Of a DNA stretch of 64,000 nt, positions 57,305 through 64,000 are shown piece by piece. Numbering within the stretch: the first letter of the stretch is position 1; the number at the start of each line of letters is the position of its first letter. The stretch comes from Candidatus Aminicenantota bacterium (lineage in GTDB: Bacteria > Acidobacteriota > Aminicenantia > Aminicenantales > Saccharicenantaceae), in contig JAGNLW010000005.1 in NCBI GenBank assembly GCA_017999365.1, forward strand, positions 124,001 through 188,000, in the 5' to 3' direction. The notes below the pieces were generated by a model, which was not told the origin of the DNA, ran no database searches, and worked only from the letters and a program-made list of their open reading frames with translations. Both the position numbers and the translations under genes were made by a program.

Positions 57305-58320
57305 AGCCAGACCCTCCCCGAGCGTTTCAGGAGGACGATGAAGAACGGGATGCCGACCAGGCTGGTCAGGATGCCGATGGGGATCTCGAAAGGGGCCGCG
57401 GTCCGGGCCACGGTATCGGCCAGGAGCAGAAGGGCGGCCCCGAACCCGGCCGAAAGGGGCACGACCCGCCGGTTGTCCGGCCCGGCCGCGAGACGGACGA
57501 GATGGGGCACGATGAGGCCGACCCAGCTGACGACCCCCATGACGGCCGTCGCGGCGGCCGTCACCAGCGCGGCCAGGGCGATGACCAGGACCCGGTCGCG
57601 GCCCGTGTCCGCCCCCAGGGACCGGGCCTCGTCATCCCCGAGCGAAAGGACGTTGAGCCGCCAGCGCATGAGGATCAGGATGACGACCCCGGCGGCGATG
57701 AGCGGCAGGGTCACCGCCAGGTCCCCCCATGTCGCCTGCCCGAGGCTGCCCATCAGCCAGAAGACGAGGGACTGGAGAGCGTAGGGATCGGCGAAGACCT
57801 CGACGCCCGAAAGCAGGGCTTGGAAGAGGGCCGAGACGACGATGCCGCTGAGCAGGACGGTGATCACTTGGGACGCCGAGCGGCCGGCGATGGCCGCGAC
57901 CAGGAGGACCGCGACCAGGGCGAAGACGAAGGCGGCGAACTGCGGCGGCACCGAGCGGCCCAAGAAGACCAGGGACAGCGCGGCCCCGAACGCGGCCCCG
58001 TGCGAGATGCCCAGGCTGAACTCGAAGACCAGGGGATTGCGGAACAGGGCCTGCAGGGAGGCCCCAGAGACCGCTAGGGCCGCGCCCGCGAACAGGGCCA
58101 GCAGGAGCCGGGGCAGGCGGATGCGGAAGAGGATGTCCGCGTAAGGCGACGGACCGGCCGGGGCGGGGCCCGGGAGGAGGGCGTCGGCCACGGTCCGCAG
58201 CACGGCTCCGGGAGGGATCCGGTAGGCGCCGACGTTGAGGGCCACGACGCTCAGGACGAGCGGCAGCGCGACGGCCAGGACGGCGAGCAGCGCCGTCCGG
58301 CTATTCCCGCGTCCACGCAT
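57301..58320 (-). CDS. ABC importer permease (BtuC/FecCD family)
   Basis: 339 aa with about ten membrane helices. Family segments include SGASLQALFRNPLVFEFSLG near helix 3 (cf. GxxxQxxxRNPLAxPxxLG) and a coupling-helix region DDEARSLGADTGR, then VSWVGLIVPHLVR. It forms the translocation channel for iron chelate, heme or cobalamin. It overlaps the binding-protein gene by 20 bases and the ATPase gene by four. Confidence 0.92.
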   Translation of the reverse strand: MRGRGNSRTALLAVLAVALPLVLSVVALNVGAYRIPPGAVLRTVADALLPGPAPAGPSPYADILFRIRLPRLLLALFAGAALAVSGASLQALFRNPLVFEFSLGISHGAAFGAALSLVFLGRSVPPQFAAFVFALVAVLLVAAIAGRSASQVITVLLSGIVVSALFQALLSGVEVFADPYALQSLVFWLMGSLGQATWGDLAVTLPLIAAGVVILILMRWRLNVLSLGDDEARSLGADTGRDRVLVIALAALVTAAATAVMGVVSWVGLIVPHLVRLAAGPDNRRVVPLSAGFGAALLLLADTVARTAAPFEIPIGILTSLVGIPFFIVLLKRSGRVWL

Positions 58321-59371
58321 GGCAGTCCAGCCGTCGGCAGAGCGCGGAGAAGGCCCCCTCGACGCCGTAGAAGTCCTTGAAGACGCCGTCCCCGAACGCG
58401 GCCAGGTCGAAGCCAGGGTCCGTCCCGGGACGGAACAGCCGGGCCAGATAGACCGTTTCGACGAGCGCCAGGGCCGGGTCCCACCAGTACCAGTATCCGA
58501 AGGTATAGTGGACCCGTCCGGTCCGGACCGCCCGCAGCGAGGCCAGCCGCGGGTCCCGGAGAACGGCTTCGACGGTCACCCGCCGGTCCGAAGGGGGGTA
58601 GTTCCCTTGGACCAGGATGACCTCGGGGTCCCAGAGCAGGAGCTTCTCGAGCGAGACGGTCACCCCCGGCGATCCGGCATAGTCGGCCGCGGTCCCGGCG
58701 GCCACGTTCCGTCCGCCGGCGGCGTCCACGGGATCGTAGGCGACGGGCGTCCGGACGAGCGAGTTCCAGAAAGCCAGATAGACCGTCGGGCGTCCCGGTC
58801 CCTCCGCCTCCGGAGCGGGGCCGGGCAGGCCGCGCAGAGTCTCCTCGAATCGGGCGATCAGCTCGCCGGCCCGGGCCTCACGGTCGAGGATGCGGCCGAG
58901 CGTCCGGATCTCCTCCAGAAGACCGGAGAAGCGGCCCATCGAAGCCAAGGCGACGACGGGCACCCGCAGCTTCCTCTCGACCGACCCTGTCAGGCGGGAT
59001 TCCGAAGGGGAGGCGAAGACGACGTCGGGGCGGAGCCGCAAGGCCTCCTCGACGGACAGGTCCTGGGCCGGATTCGAGACCAGGGGCAGGGAGGCGCCGG
59101 CGGGGAAAACGAGCGGGAACAGGTGGTCGTTGAAACGCAGGAAGTGGTCGATGCCGACGAGCCGGTCGCCCGCCCCGAGGGCGATGACGATGCGGGTGAC
59201 CTCGGGTTCGAGAGAGAGGATCCGTGCGACGCGGCCGGGAACGGTCACGGTCCGGCCGAGGCTGTCGACGACGGTGACGGGTGGCCGATCCTCGCCGGCG
59301 GCCGGTCCCGCCGCGAAGAGAAGCGCGGCCGTTCCGGCGGCGGCCAGAATGACGGGACGGAGGGACCTCAT
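58301..59371 (-). CDS. Periplasmic binding protein (BtuF/FecB type)
   Basis: 356 aa. Signal peptide about 1-26. Typical start of the mature chain, VTVVDSLGRTVTVPGRVARILSL, here spaced as in iron-chelate and cobalamin binders, with the LRPDVVFAS strand and the C-terminal half around YWYWWDPALALVETVYLARL. The C-terminus contains Cys and His (CRRLDCHAW). Nine bases downstream of the CBM9-like gene, no strong ribosome site. Confidence 0.88.
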   Translation of the reverse strand: MRSLRPVILAAAGTAALLFAAGPAAGEDRPPVTVVDSLGRTVTVPGRVARILSLEPEVTRIVIALGAGDRLVGIDHFLRFNDHLFPLVFPAGASLPLVSNPAQDLSVEEALRLRPDVVFASPSESRLTGSVERKLRVPVVALASMGRFSGLLEEIRTLGRILDREARAGELIARFEETLRGLPGPAPEAEGPGRPTVYLAFWNSLVRTPVAYDPVDAAGGRNVAAGTAADYAGSPGVTVSLEKLLLWDPEVILVQGNYPPSDRRVTVEAVLRDPRLASLRAVRTGRVHYTFGYWYWWDPALALVETVYLARLFRPGTDPGFDLAAFGDGVFKDFYGVEGAFSALCRRLDCHAWTRE

Positions 59372-59380
59372 AGCCCGCGC

Positions 59381-60034
59381 TCAGGCGAAGACGAGCTCGC
59401 CGAAGTACTCCGGCCGGTGGAAGTCCGGCGCGGCGGTCCCGACCGGGCTCCAGGCCCCGTAATGCGGGACCGGTGTCTCGTCGCCGCACTTGTAGAAATT
59501 GGCCGAAGCCCGATCGCCGGCCCGGAGGTCCTCCCCGTAGAGCTTGCGGAAGAGGGCGAGCGGGACATCGTAGCCCACGTGCCAGCTGTCACCGACGCCG
59601 GGCCAGTCCCCTTCGCCCGTGACGACGGTCAGTCCGGCCAGGTCCTCGGGCCAGAGGGGTTGGCGATGGTCCCGGTCCGGGCCGAAGGCGGCCAGGAGGG
59701 TCCCGCCGGCGTTCATCTCGAAATTGACGTAGCCGAGCGCCTTGGCCGGGAACATGTCGACGAAGAACTCGACGCAGCTGTCCTTGTAGACGGGGTCCTG
59801 GAACTTCGTGTAGCGGACCGGGGCTTTCTTCTCCCCGACGCGGAACCGGACATAGAGGGATCTGGCGGACCAGCCCAGCCGGACCTCGACGCGGGGCCGG
59901 TAGCCGCTCGTCAGCCAGAGGTAACGGTCGACCGGGAGCGGCGGAAGCGTGTCCCAGGGTTCGGGACGGCCGAGGTCGGGACCGAAGTCCTCGACCCGCC
60001 GGACGGTGTACGAGGGACGCCCGGGGCCCATCAT
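59381..60034 (-). CDS. CBM9-like carbohydrate-binding protein
   Basis: 217 aa single-domain protein. The chain resembles family 9 carbohydrate-binding modules: YLWLTSGYRPRVEVRLGWSA strand region, KDSCVEFFVDMFPAKALGYVNFE (fragments), and GDSWHVGYDVPLALF. No signal peptide is seen. Its ATG overlaps the stop of the GH20 gene (ATGA); a second ATG three bases later is also possible. It may bind a sugar released by, or recognised with, the GH20 enzyme. Confidence 0.75.
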   Translation of the reverse strand: MMGPGRPSYTVRRVEDFGPDLGRPEPWDTLPPLPVDRYLWLTSGYRPRVEVRLGWSARSLYVRFRVGEKKAPVRYTKFQDPVYKDSCVEFFVDMFPAKALGYVNFEMNAGGTLLAAFGPDRDHRQPLWPEDLAGLTVVTGEGDWPGVGDSWHVGYDVPLALFRKLYGEDLRAGDRASANFYKCGDETPVPHYGAWSPVGTAAPDFHRPEYFGELVFA

Positions 60035-62112
60035 TCGGCCTTCCCGGCCGCGGCCCGGACGAGTTTCCCGACGGCCTCGAGGACCGCGAGCTCGGCGTGA
60101 GCGACGGGACGGGAGGCCTCGGCCAGGACCTTGGCCTTGGCTTCGGCCCAGGCGGCCGGCCGGCCCTCCCCCTTGGCCAGGACGGCCAGCGCTTCGAGAC
60201 CGATCTCGCAGGCCGAACGCAGGCCGAGTGACAGCGGCTCGACCTCGCGCAGGGCCGGCGAGGCGGCCAGGTACGGCAGGACCGCGGCGTGGTTGTCGCG
60301 CCAGGCCGACATCTTCGCCGCGAGGGCGGCGGCGAGGGTCCGGTCGCCGCCCGCCAGGTAGCGCTCGACGTCCCGGCCGAAAGCGCGGGCCTCGAGAGAC
60401 TCCGGCGCGCAGGCGTCGACGAAGCGGGTGAACGGAGCGAGGATGGTGTAAGCCGCCTGACCGTGTCTCTTGTAACCCTCGAGAGGCTCGACGGCCCCGG
60501 CCAGGACCTCGAGCGGGGCGATGTCGGTCCGGCCGGCCAGTCGGCGCAGGAGCATGCCCGCGTTCTTGACGTGCAGCAGGCCCAGCTCCTCGAGCCGCAG
60601 GGAGACGCCCGGCAGGCGCCGGTACATGTCGTCCACGTCGCGGGCCGCGGCCGGCGACCAGAGCCGCTCGGCGATGGCCGCCGTGCGGGGCCAGATGCGC
60701 GAATCGATCGTCTCGGAGGTGGCCAGCTCCGACCACATGGTCGCCTCGCCGCCGAGCACGAGGGCCTTCTGGGCGTCGTCGAGCGGCGAGCCGGCCGGTA
60801 GGGGGTCGTTGAGGTAGTGGAAGGAGGCGGGCTGGCAGAGGTCGATGTAGTATCCGTTCGACAGGATGCCGCGGTGCCCCCGGCGGGCCGCCTCGACCAG
60901 GGAATCGGGACCGCGCCAGGAGTGGATGACGATGTCCTTCGACAGCCCCGGCTGCAGGACCTCGTCCCAACCGACGGCGGTCTTGCCGTGCTTGGCCAGG
61001 ATGCGCAGCAGCCGGCCGTTGAAGTAGGCCTGCAGGGCGCCGTTGTCGGCCAGCCCCTGTTTCTTCTTGAAGGCCTGGATGGCGGGATTGGCGTCCCATT
61101 GGTGGCCCTCGACCTCGTCGCCCCCGATGTGGAGGTAGGGATCCGGGAACAGGCCGGCCATCTCCTTGAAGAAGGCGTCGAAGAAGGGATAGATGCGCTC
61201 GTCGGCCGGGTTGAAGGCCGGTCCGAAGACGCCGAAGCGCCTCTCGATGGCGTAGGGCCCGGGCGCGCTCGAGTACTCGGGATAGGCGACGAACCAGCTC
61301 GTCGAGTGACCGGGGAGGTCGAACTCGGGCATGACCCGGATGCCGCGGTCGGCGGCGTAATCGACGACCTCACGGACCTGGGCCTGGGTGAAGAACTGGC
61401 CGTCGGAACCGAGCTGATGGAGCCTGGGGAAGACCCTGGACTCGATGCGGAAGCCCTGGTCCTCGGTCAGGTGCCAGTGCAGGACGTTCATCTTGACCGC
61501 GGCCATGGCGTCGAGGTTCCGCTTGAGGACCTCGACGGGATGGAAGTGACGGCCGACGTCGATGAGCAGGCCGCGCCAGACGAAGCGGGGGCGGTCCTTG
61601 ATCTCGCAGCAGGGGAAGTAATAGCCGGCCTCGTCGGCGCTCAGGAGCTGGAGCAGGGTCTCGAGGCCGCGCAGGACGCCGAGGTCGGTCGGGGCGGCCA
61701 GGGCGACGCGGTCTGTCGCGACGGTGAGCATATAGGACTCGTCCTCGCCCGGCAGGAGCCGGCCGGTCCGGTCGAAGGCGTAGCGGATGCCCGCGTCGCC
61801 CGCGGGGCTCTGGGCGGCCAGCCAGTCCTGCTTGACGAACAGCCCCGTCCGTCCGGTGAGCCGGGACATGAACCGGGCCGCGGCCTTGAAAGCCCGGCCC
61901 GTCGCCGGGCCCGGCCCTCCGACGGTGAGGTCTTCGGAGATCCGGAAGCGCCCGTCCCGGGCGGCCACGCTCTCGGGAGCCGGCATCAGGCCCAACAGGG
62001 CCCCGGGTTCCGTCGCCGGCCGGCCGGCCGGGACGGCGGCGGCGCCTGCGGCGGCCAGGGCGGCGATCGACAGGATCAGGACGATCGAGAAACGGGCGCG
62101 GCGACGGTCCAT
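60031..62112 (-). CDS. GH20 beta-N-acetylhexosaminidase
   Basis: 693 aa, secreted (signal about 1-29). A GH20b-type N-terminal domain leads to the TIM barrel, with the catalytic pair Asp332-Glu333 in HIGGDEVEG, the HWHLTEDQG strand and EFDLPGHS. It removes terminal beta-GlcNAc/GalNAc from chitin, glycans or peptidoglycan fragments. The C-terminal 170 residues are helical and Ala-rich. GGAGGA six bases upstream picks the ATG at 62112 over one 18 bases earlier. First gene of an operon with CBM9 and a BtuFCD importer. Confidence 0.93.
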   Translation of the reverse strand: MDRRRARFSIVLILSIAALAAAGAAAVPAGRPATEPGALLGLMPAPESVAARDGRFRISEDLTVGGPGPATGRAFKAAARFMSRLTGRTGLFVKQDWLAAQSPAGDAGIRYAFDRTGRLLPGEDESYMLTVATDRVALAAPTDLGVLRGLETLLQLLSADEAGYYFPCCEIKDRPRFVWRGLLIDVGRHFHPVEVLKRNLDAMAAVKMNVLHWHLTEDQGFRIESRVFPRLHQLGSDGQFFTQAQVREVVDYAADRGIRVMPEFDLPGHSTSWFVAYPEYSSAPGPYAIERRFGVFGPAFNPADERIYPFFDAFFKEMAGLFPDPYLHIGGDEVEGHQWDANPAIQAFKKKQGLADNGALQAYFNGRLLRILAKHGKTAVGWDEVLQPGLSKDIVIHSWRGPDSLVEAARRGHRGILSNGYYIDLCQPASFHYLNDPLPAGSPLDDAQKALVLGGEATMWSELATSETIDSRIWPRTAAIAERLWSPAAARDVDDMYRRLPGVSLRLEELGLLHVKNAGMLLRRLAGRTDIAPLEVLAGAVEPLEGYKRHGQAAYTILAPFTRFVDACAPESLEARAFGRDVERYLAGGDRTLAAALAAKMSAWRDNHAAVLPYLAASPALREVEPLSLGLRSACEIGLEALAVLAKGEGRPAAWAEAKAKVLAEASRPVAHAELAVLEAVGKLVRAAAGKAE

Positions 62113-62146
62113 GGTCAGTCCTCCGTGCATCGGGATGGCCGGGACT

Positions 62147-62155
62147 TATATAGCA
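62147..62155 (-). promoter_or_regulatory. Extended -10 promoter for the GH20-CBM9-BtuFCD operon
   Basis: Minus strand TGC followed by TATATA (62147-62152), 34 bases upstream of the ATG; same TGTGCTA context as the 52463 promoter. Confidence 0.5.
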
Positions 62156-62195
62156 CAGAGGGCCGGTCCGCGGAAGGCCCCCGGAGGGCCGCGGG

Positions 62196-62462
62196 TCAGT
62201 CGCCGATCTTCTCGACGACGATGGTCAGGTTCGAGGCCAGGGCGGCCACTGCGCCGACCGCGGCCAGCACGGGGGCGAAGACGGCCCCGACGACGCCCAC
62301 AGTCAGGGGGATCTCCAGGAACGTCTTGCCGGCCTCGTCCTTGAGGATGATGCGCCGGACGTTGCCCTCGTGGACGATCTCCTTGACCTTGTTGACGAGC
62401 TCGCCGCCGTTGATCTTGAATTCCTCGAAGCGCGTCTTGCCGTCCTTCTTCTCATCGGTCAT
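62196..62462 (-). CDS. DUF4342 protein
   Basis: 88 aa. A charged N-terminus with EEFKINGGELVNKVKEIVHE and then VRRIILKDEAGKTFLEIPLTVG matches DUF4342. A hydrophobic C-terminal stretch (about residues 54-75) may anchor it in the membrane. Function unknown. GGGAG lies upstream of the ATG. It follows two envelope-protein genes on the same strand. Confidence 0.78.
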   Translation of the reverse strand: MTDEKKDGKTRFEEFKINGGELVNKVKEIVHEGNVRRIILKDEAGKTFLEIPLTVGVVGAVFAPVLAAVGAVAALASNLTIVVEKIGD

Positions 62463-62529
62463 GTGCGTTCTCCCTTCTTGGCCTCTCGGCCGGCCGGCGC
62501 GGGCCGGGCCGTCCCCAACTCCTGATACG

Positions 62530-63057
62530 TCAGATGTCCGGGAAGAGTTCCTTCAGGACGGCCAGCGACTCCGGGAACAGGTCCGTGAGGAGGATCTCTT
62601 CCCAGTGGGCGGCGGCGAACCGCCACTCCCCCGCCGCGTCCCGGACGAGCCCGGCCGCGAACCGGTAATAGGTCCCGCTCCAGCGGATGAGCTTGCGCAG
62701 GACCTCGGCCGCGCCGTGGGACAGGGCCACCTCGAACTCGACCGAGGCCCGGCCGGCGGGGTCGATCCCGGTGACGCGGCAGCCGAGGACGTGGACGACG
62801 ACGCCCCGTCTCCGCTCGAGGTAGCCGGCGACGAGAGCGAGGGTCCCGGCCCTGTCGCGGCCGTCCCCGGACTCGAAACCGGCGTCGAGGTAACGGCCGA
62901 GGCCTTCGAGGTCCCTCTTCTCGGCCCGGTCTGCGGCTTTCGAGACGGTCTCGCGGACGCGGTCCTCTTCGGACCGCCCGCCGCATCCGGCCGCGACGGC
63001 GACCGCGGCGAGGAGCGCGGCGAGAGCGCCCGCCCGCCGGAGCCCGGTCCGGCTCAT
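62530..63057 (-). CDS. Lipoprotein, SnoaL/NTF2-like (putative)
   Basis: 175 aa. Signal with lipobox AAGC (Cys25). The mature part begins with a Glu/Arg-rich helix (EEDRVRETVSKAADRAEKRD) and continues as an alpha/beta-cone fold suggestive of SnoaL/NTF2. Its ATG overlaps the stop of the DUF2207 gene (ATGA), so the two are coupled. Function unknown. Confidence 0.65.
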   Translation of the reverse strand: MSRTGLRRAGALAALLAAVAVAAGCGGRSEEDRVRETVSKAADRAEKRDLEGLGRYLDAGFESGDGRDRAGTLALVAGYLERRRGVVVHVLGCRVTGIDPAGRASVEFEVALSHGAAEVLRKLIRWSGTYYRFAAGLVRDAAGEWRFAAAHWEEILLTDLFPESLAVLKELFPDI

Positions 63058-64000
63058 CCCGCGCCTCCGCCTCCGCCGCCTCCCCCTCCGCCGCCTCCGC
63101 CGCTGAAGCCTCCCCCGCCGCCCGACGAGTAGTGGGCGGCCGAGAGGCTGGCGTCTTGGATGGCCGTGGCCGCGTGCTCGATGCCGCTGATGACCTGGGC
63201 GATGTGGGCGACGTCGAGCGCCCCCATCTGCGCCAGTCCCATGCCCGTGTACCAGGCCGGAACGGCGGCCCGGTCGTCCTGGAGGATGAGCGGCAGCATC
63301 TTGAGGATCTTCTTGGCGTAACCGAACAGGATGCCGAAGACGAGGTAGTGCTCCCAAAGCTTGTAAGCCTCGGGCGGGATCTCCTTGAAGTCCGAGAAAT
63401 CGTCGAGGAAGCGTTTGAGGCCCTTCCAGTCCTCGTTCTGCCGGGCCCAGGACACGGTCCGCCGCTTGAGCCCCGGGATGAGGGCCAGGGACAGGATGAG
63501 AAGGACCGGGCTGAGCGTCAGGACGGCCAGGGGCACGGAGACGGCGTAGAAGAGGTTGCGGGCCCTGAGGCCCTCGGGTTCCAGGAAGCCGAGGGGGGCG
63601 GCCTCGGCCTTGACGGCCTTGGTCCATTTGGCGTAGAAGGCCTGGAACTTCTGGGGCTTCCGCTTCAGGAATTTCTGGAGCCCGTCCACGGTGAACGAGG
63701 CCCCCGCGGAGGTCCCGGCGCCCATGGCCTCGTCGAACAGGAACTCGAGCAGGGAGCGCTCGTAGGCCCTCAGGTCCCCGGCCCCGGCCAGATCGCGCTT
63801 CAGCGTGATGGATGTCTCCACCGCTTCCTTTGAGCCGAACAGGCCGCGCCGGGTGACGCTCCGGTCGTCCATCTCCAGGACCCGCCGCCGGGCCAAGTCG
63901 AAGAGGGTGGCCGTGAACGCCTCTGGGGTCACCGCCCGGCCCTCCCGCATGAGCGTTTGGACCACGGCCGGGGGCAGGTCCGAGGGAGGCTCGCGGACGT
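63054..64000 (-). CDS. DUF2207-type membrane protein, 5' end beyond the window
   Basis: The frame is open to the right edge. The visible part begins VREPPSDLPPAVVQTLMREG, typical of the cytoplasmic portion of DUF2207/YciQ-like proteins, with a hydrophobic segment (NLFYAVSVPLAVLTLSPVLL) and a C-terminus of Ser and nearly pure Gly (FSGGGG then a run of Gly). The N-terminal extracellular domain is not in the window. It is translationally coupled to the lipoprotein gene downstream. Membrane function unknown. Confidence 0.8.
   Translation of the reverse strand, partial: VREPPSDLPPAVVQTLMREGRAVTPEAFTATLFDLARRRVLEMDDRSVTRRGLFGSKEAVETSITLKRDLAGAGDLRAYERSLLEFLFDEAMGAGTSAGASFTVDGLQKFLKRKPQKFQAFYAKWTKAVKAEAAPLGFLEPEGLRARNLFYAVSVPLAVLTLSPVLLILSLALIPGLKRRTVSWARQNEDWKGLKRFLDDFSDFKEIPPEAYKLWEHYLVFGILFGYAKKILKMLPLILQDDRAAVPAWYTGMGLAQMGALDVAHIAQVISGIEHAATAIQDASLSAAHYSSGGGGGFSGGGGGGGGGGGGGAG

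Noticed and set aside
63054..63125. Glycine-codon repeat at the end of the DUF2207 gene as a CRISPR-like or tandem-repeat element
   Set aside because: It is a run of GGN codons encoding the Gly-rich tail common in this family, with no spacer structure.

Overview
The window is GC-rich (roughly two thirds G+C by eye), densely coded on both strands, and looks like core chromosome. I see no transposase, integrase, CRISPR array or plasmid function, and no stretch over 300 bases without a gene. A pyruvate:ferredoxin oxidoreductase suggests anaerobic or fermentative carbon metabolism. An Omp85-type barrel, lipoproteins and PilT point to a diderm. The gene content (M24, M16 and M29 peptidases, GH20 and GH127 glycosidases, a BNR-repeat secreted protein, a DUF6600 lipoprotein) would suit an Acidobacteriota/Aminicenantia-like bacterium. 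That placement is inference; there is no rRNA here.

Layout. 1-3.5 kb: the end of a GHL10 glycosidase, then a minus-strand coupled trio of Xaa-Pro peptidase, nitrilase-family hydrolase and NusG-like factor. 3.5-6 kb: a trans-3-hydroxyproline dehydratase-like gene diverges from that trio and is followed by a PurF paralog without the N-terminal Cys. 6.1-7.4 kb: initiator tRNA and YchF from back-to-back promoters. 7.4-13 kb: nuoJKLMN, without nuoA-I. 13-16.4 kb: an MFS carrier and two tandem cation exchangers. 16.4-18.1 kb: RNase P RNA, whose 5' end overlaps the end of an orphan sigma-54 response regulator. 18.3-22.8 kb: two M16 peptidase genes, an M29 aminopeptidase and a lipoprotein. 22.9-29.2 kb: PFOR downstream of dnaX-ybaB-recR. 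29.2-36.9 kb: a DMT permease, a DUF6600 lipoprotein, ornithine aminotransferase, two tRNA-Ser genes, homoserine dehydrogenase, tadA, threonine synthase and a D-cysteine desulfhydrase-like enzyme. 36.9-39.4 kb: an ABC exporter whose ATPase is frameshifted. 39.5-46.3 kb: a BNR protein, a lysine 6-dehydrogenase-like enzyme, a corrinoid methyltransferase-like protein, an Omp85 barrel and MscL. 46.4-52.4 kb: GH127, PilT, gamma-glutamyltranspeptidase and a PAP2 phosphatase. 52.5-55.8 kb: a two-subunit amino-acid (proline/hydroxyproline type) dehydrogenase. 55.8-62.1 kb: a ferric-reductase-like membrane protein and a GH20-CBM9-BtuF-BtuC-BtuD operon. 62.2-64 kb: DUF4342, a lipoprotein and a DUF2207 protein that runs off the edge.

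How the genes work together. Many of them fit peptide and glycan scavenging. Xaa-Pro aminopeptidase, M16, M29 and GGT would release amino acids. The hydroxyproline dehydratase, the proline/hydroxyproline dehydrogenase and ornithine aminotransferase converge on proline/P5C chemistry. GH10-like, GH127 and GH20 enzymes process sugars. PFOR and the NuoJKLMN membrane arm would handle carbon and electrons.

Regulation visible in the sequence. Sigma-70-type promoters are easy to find as AT islands. Several put the transcription start almost on the start codon (leaderless or nearly so). An identical GTAAA-N5-TTTAC dyad occurs at two distant promoters.
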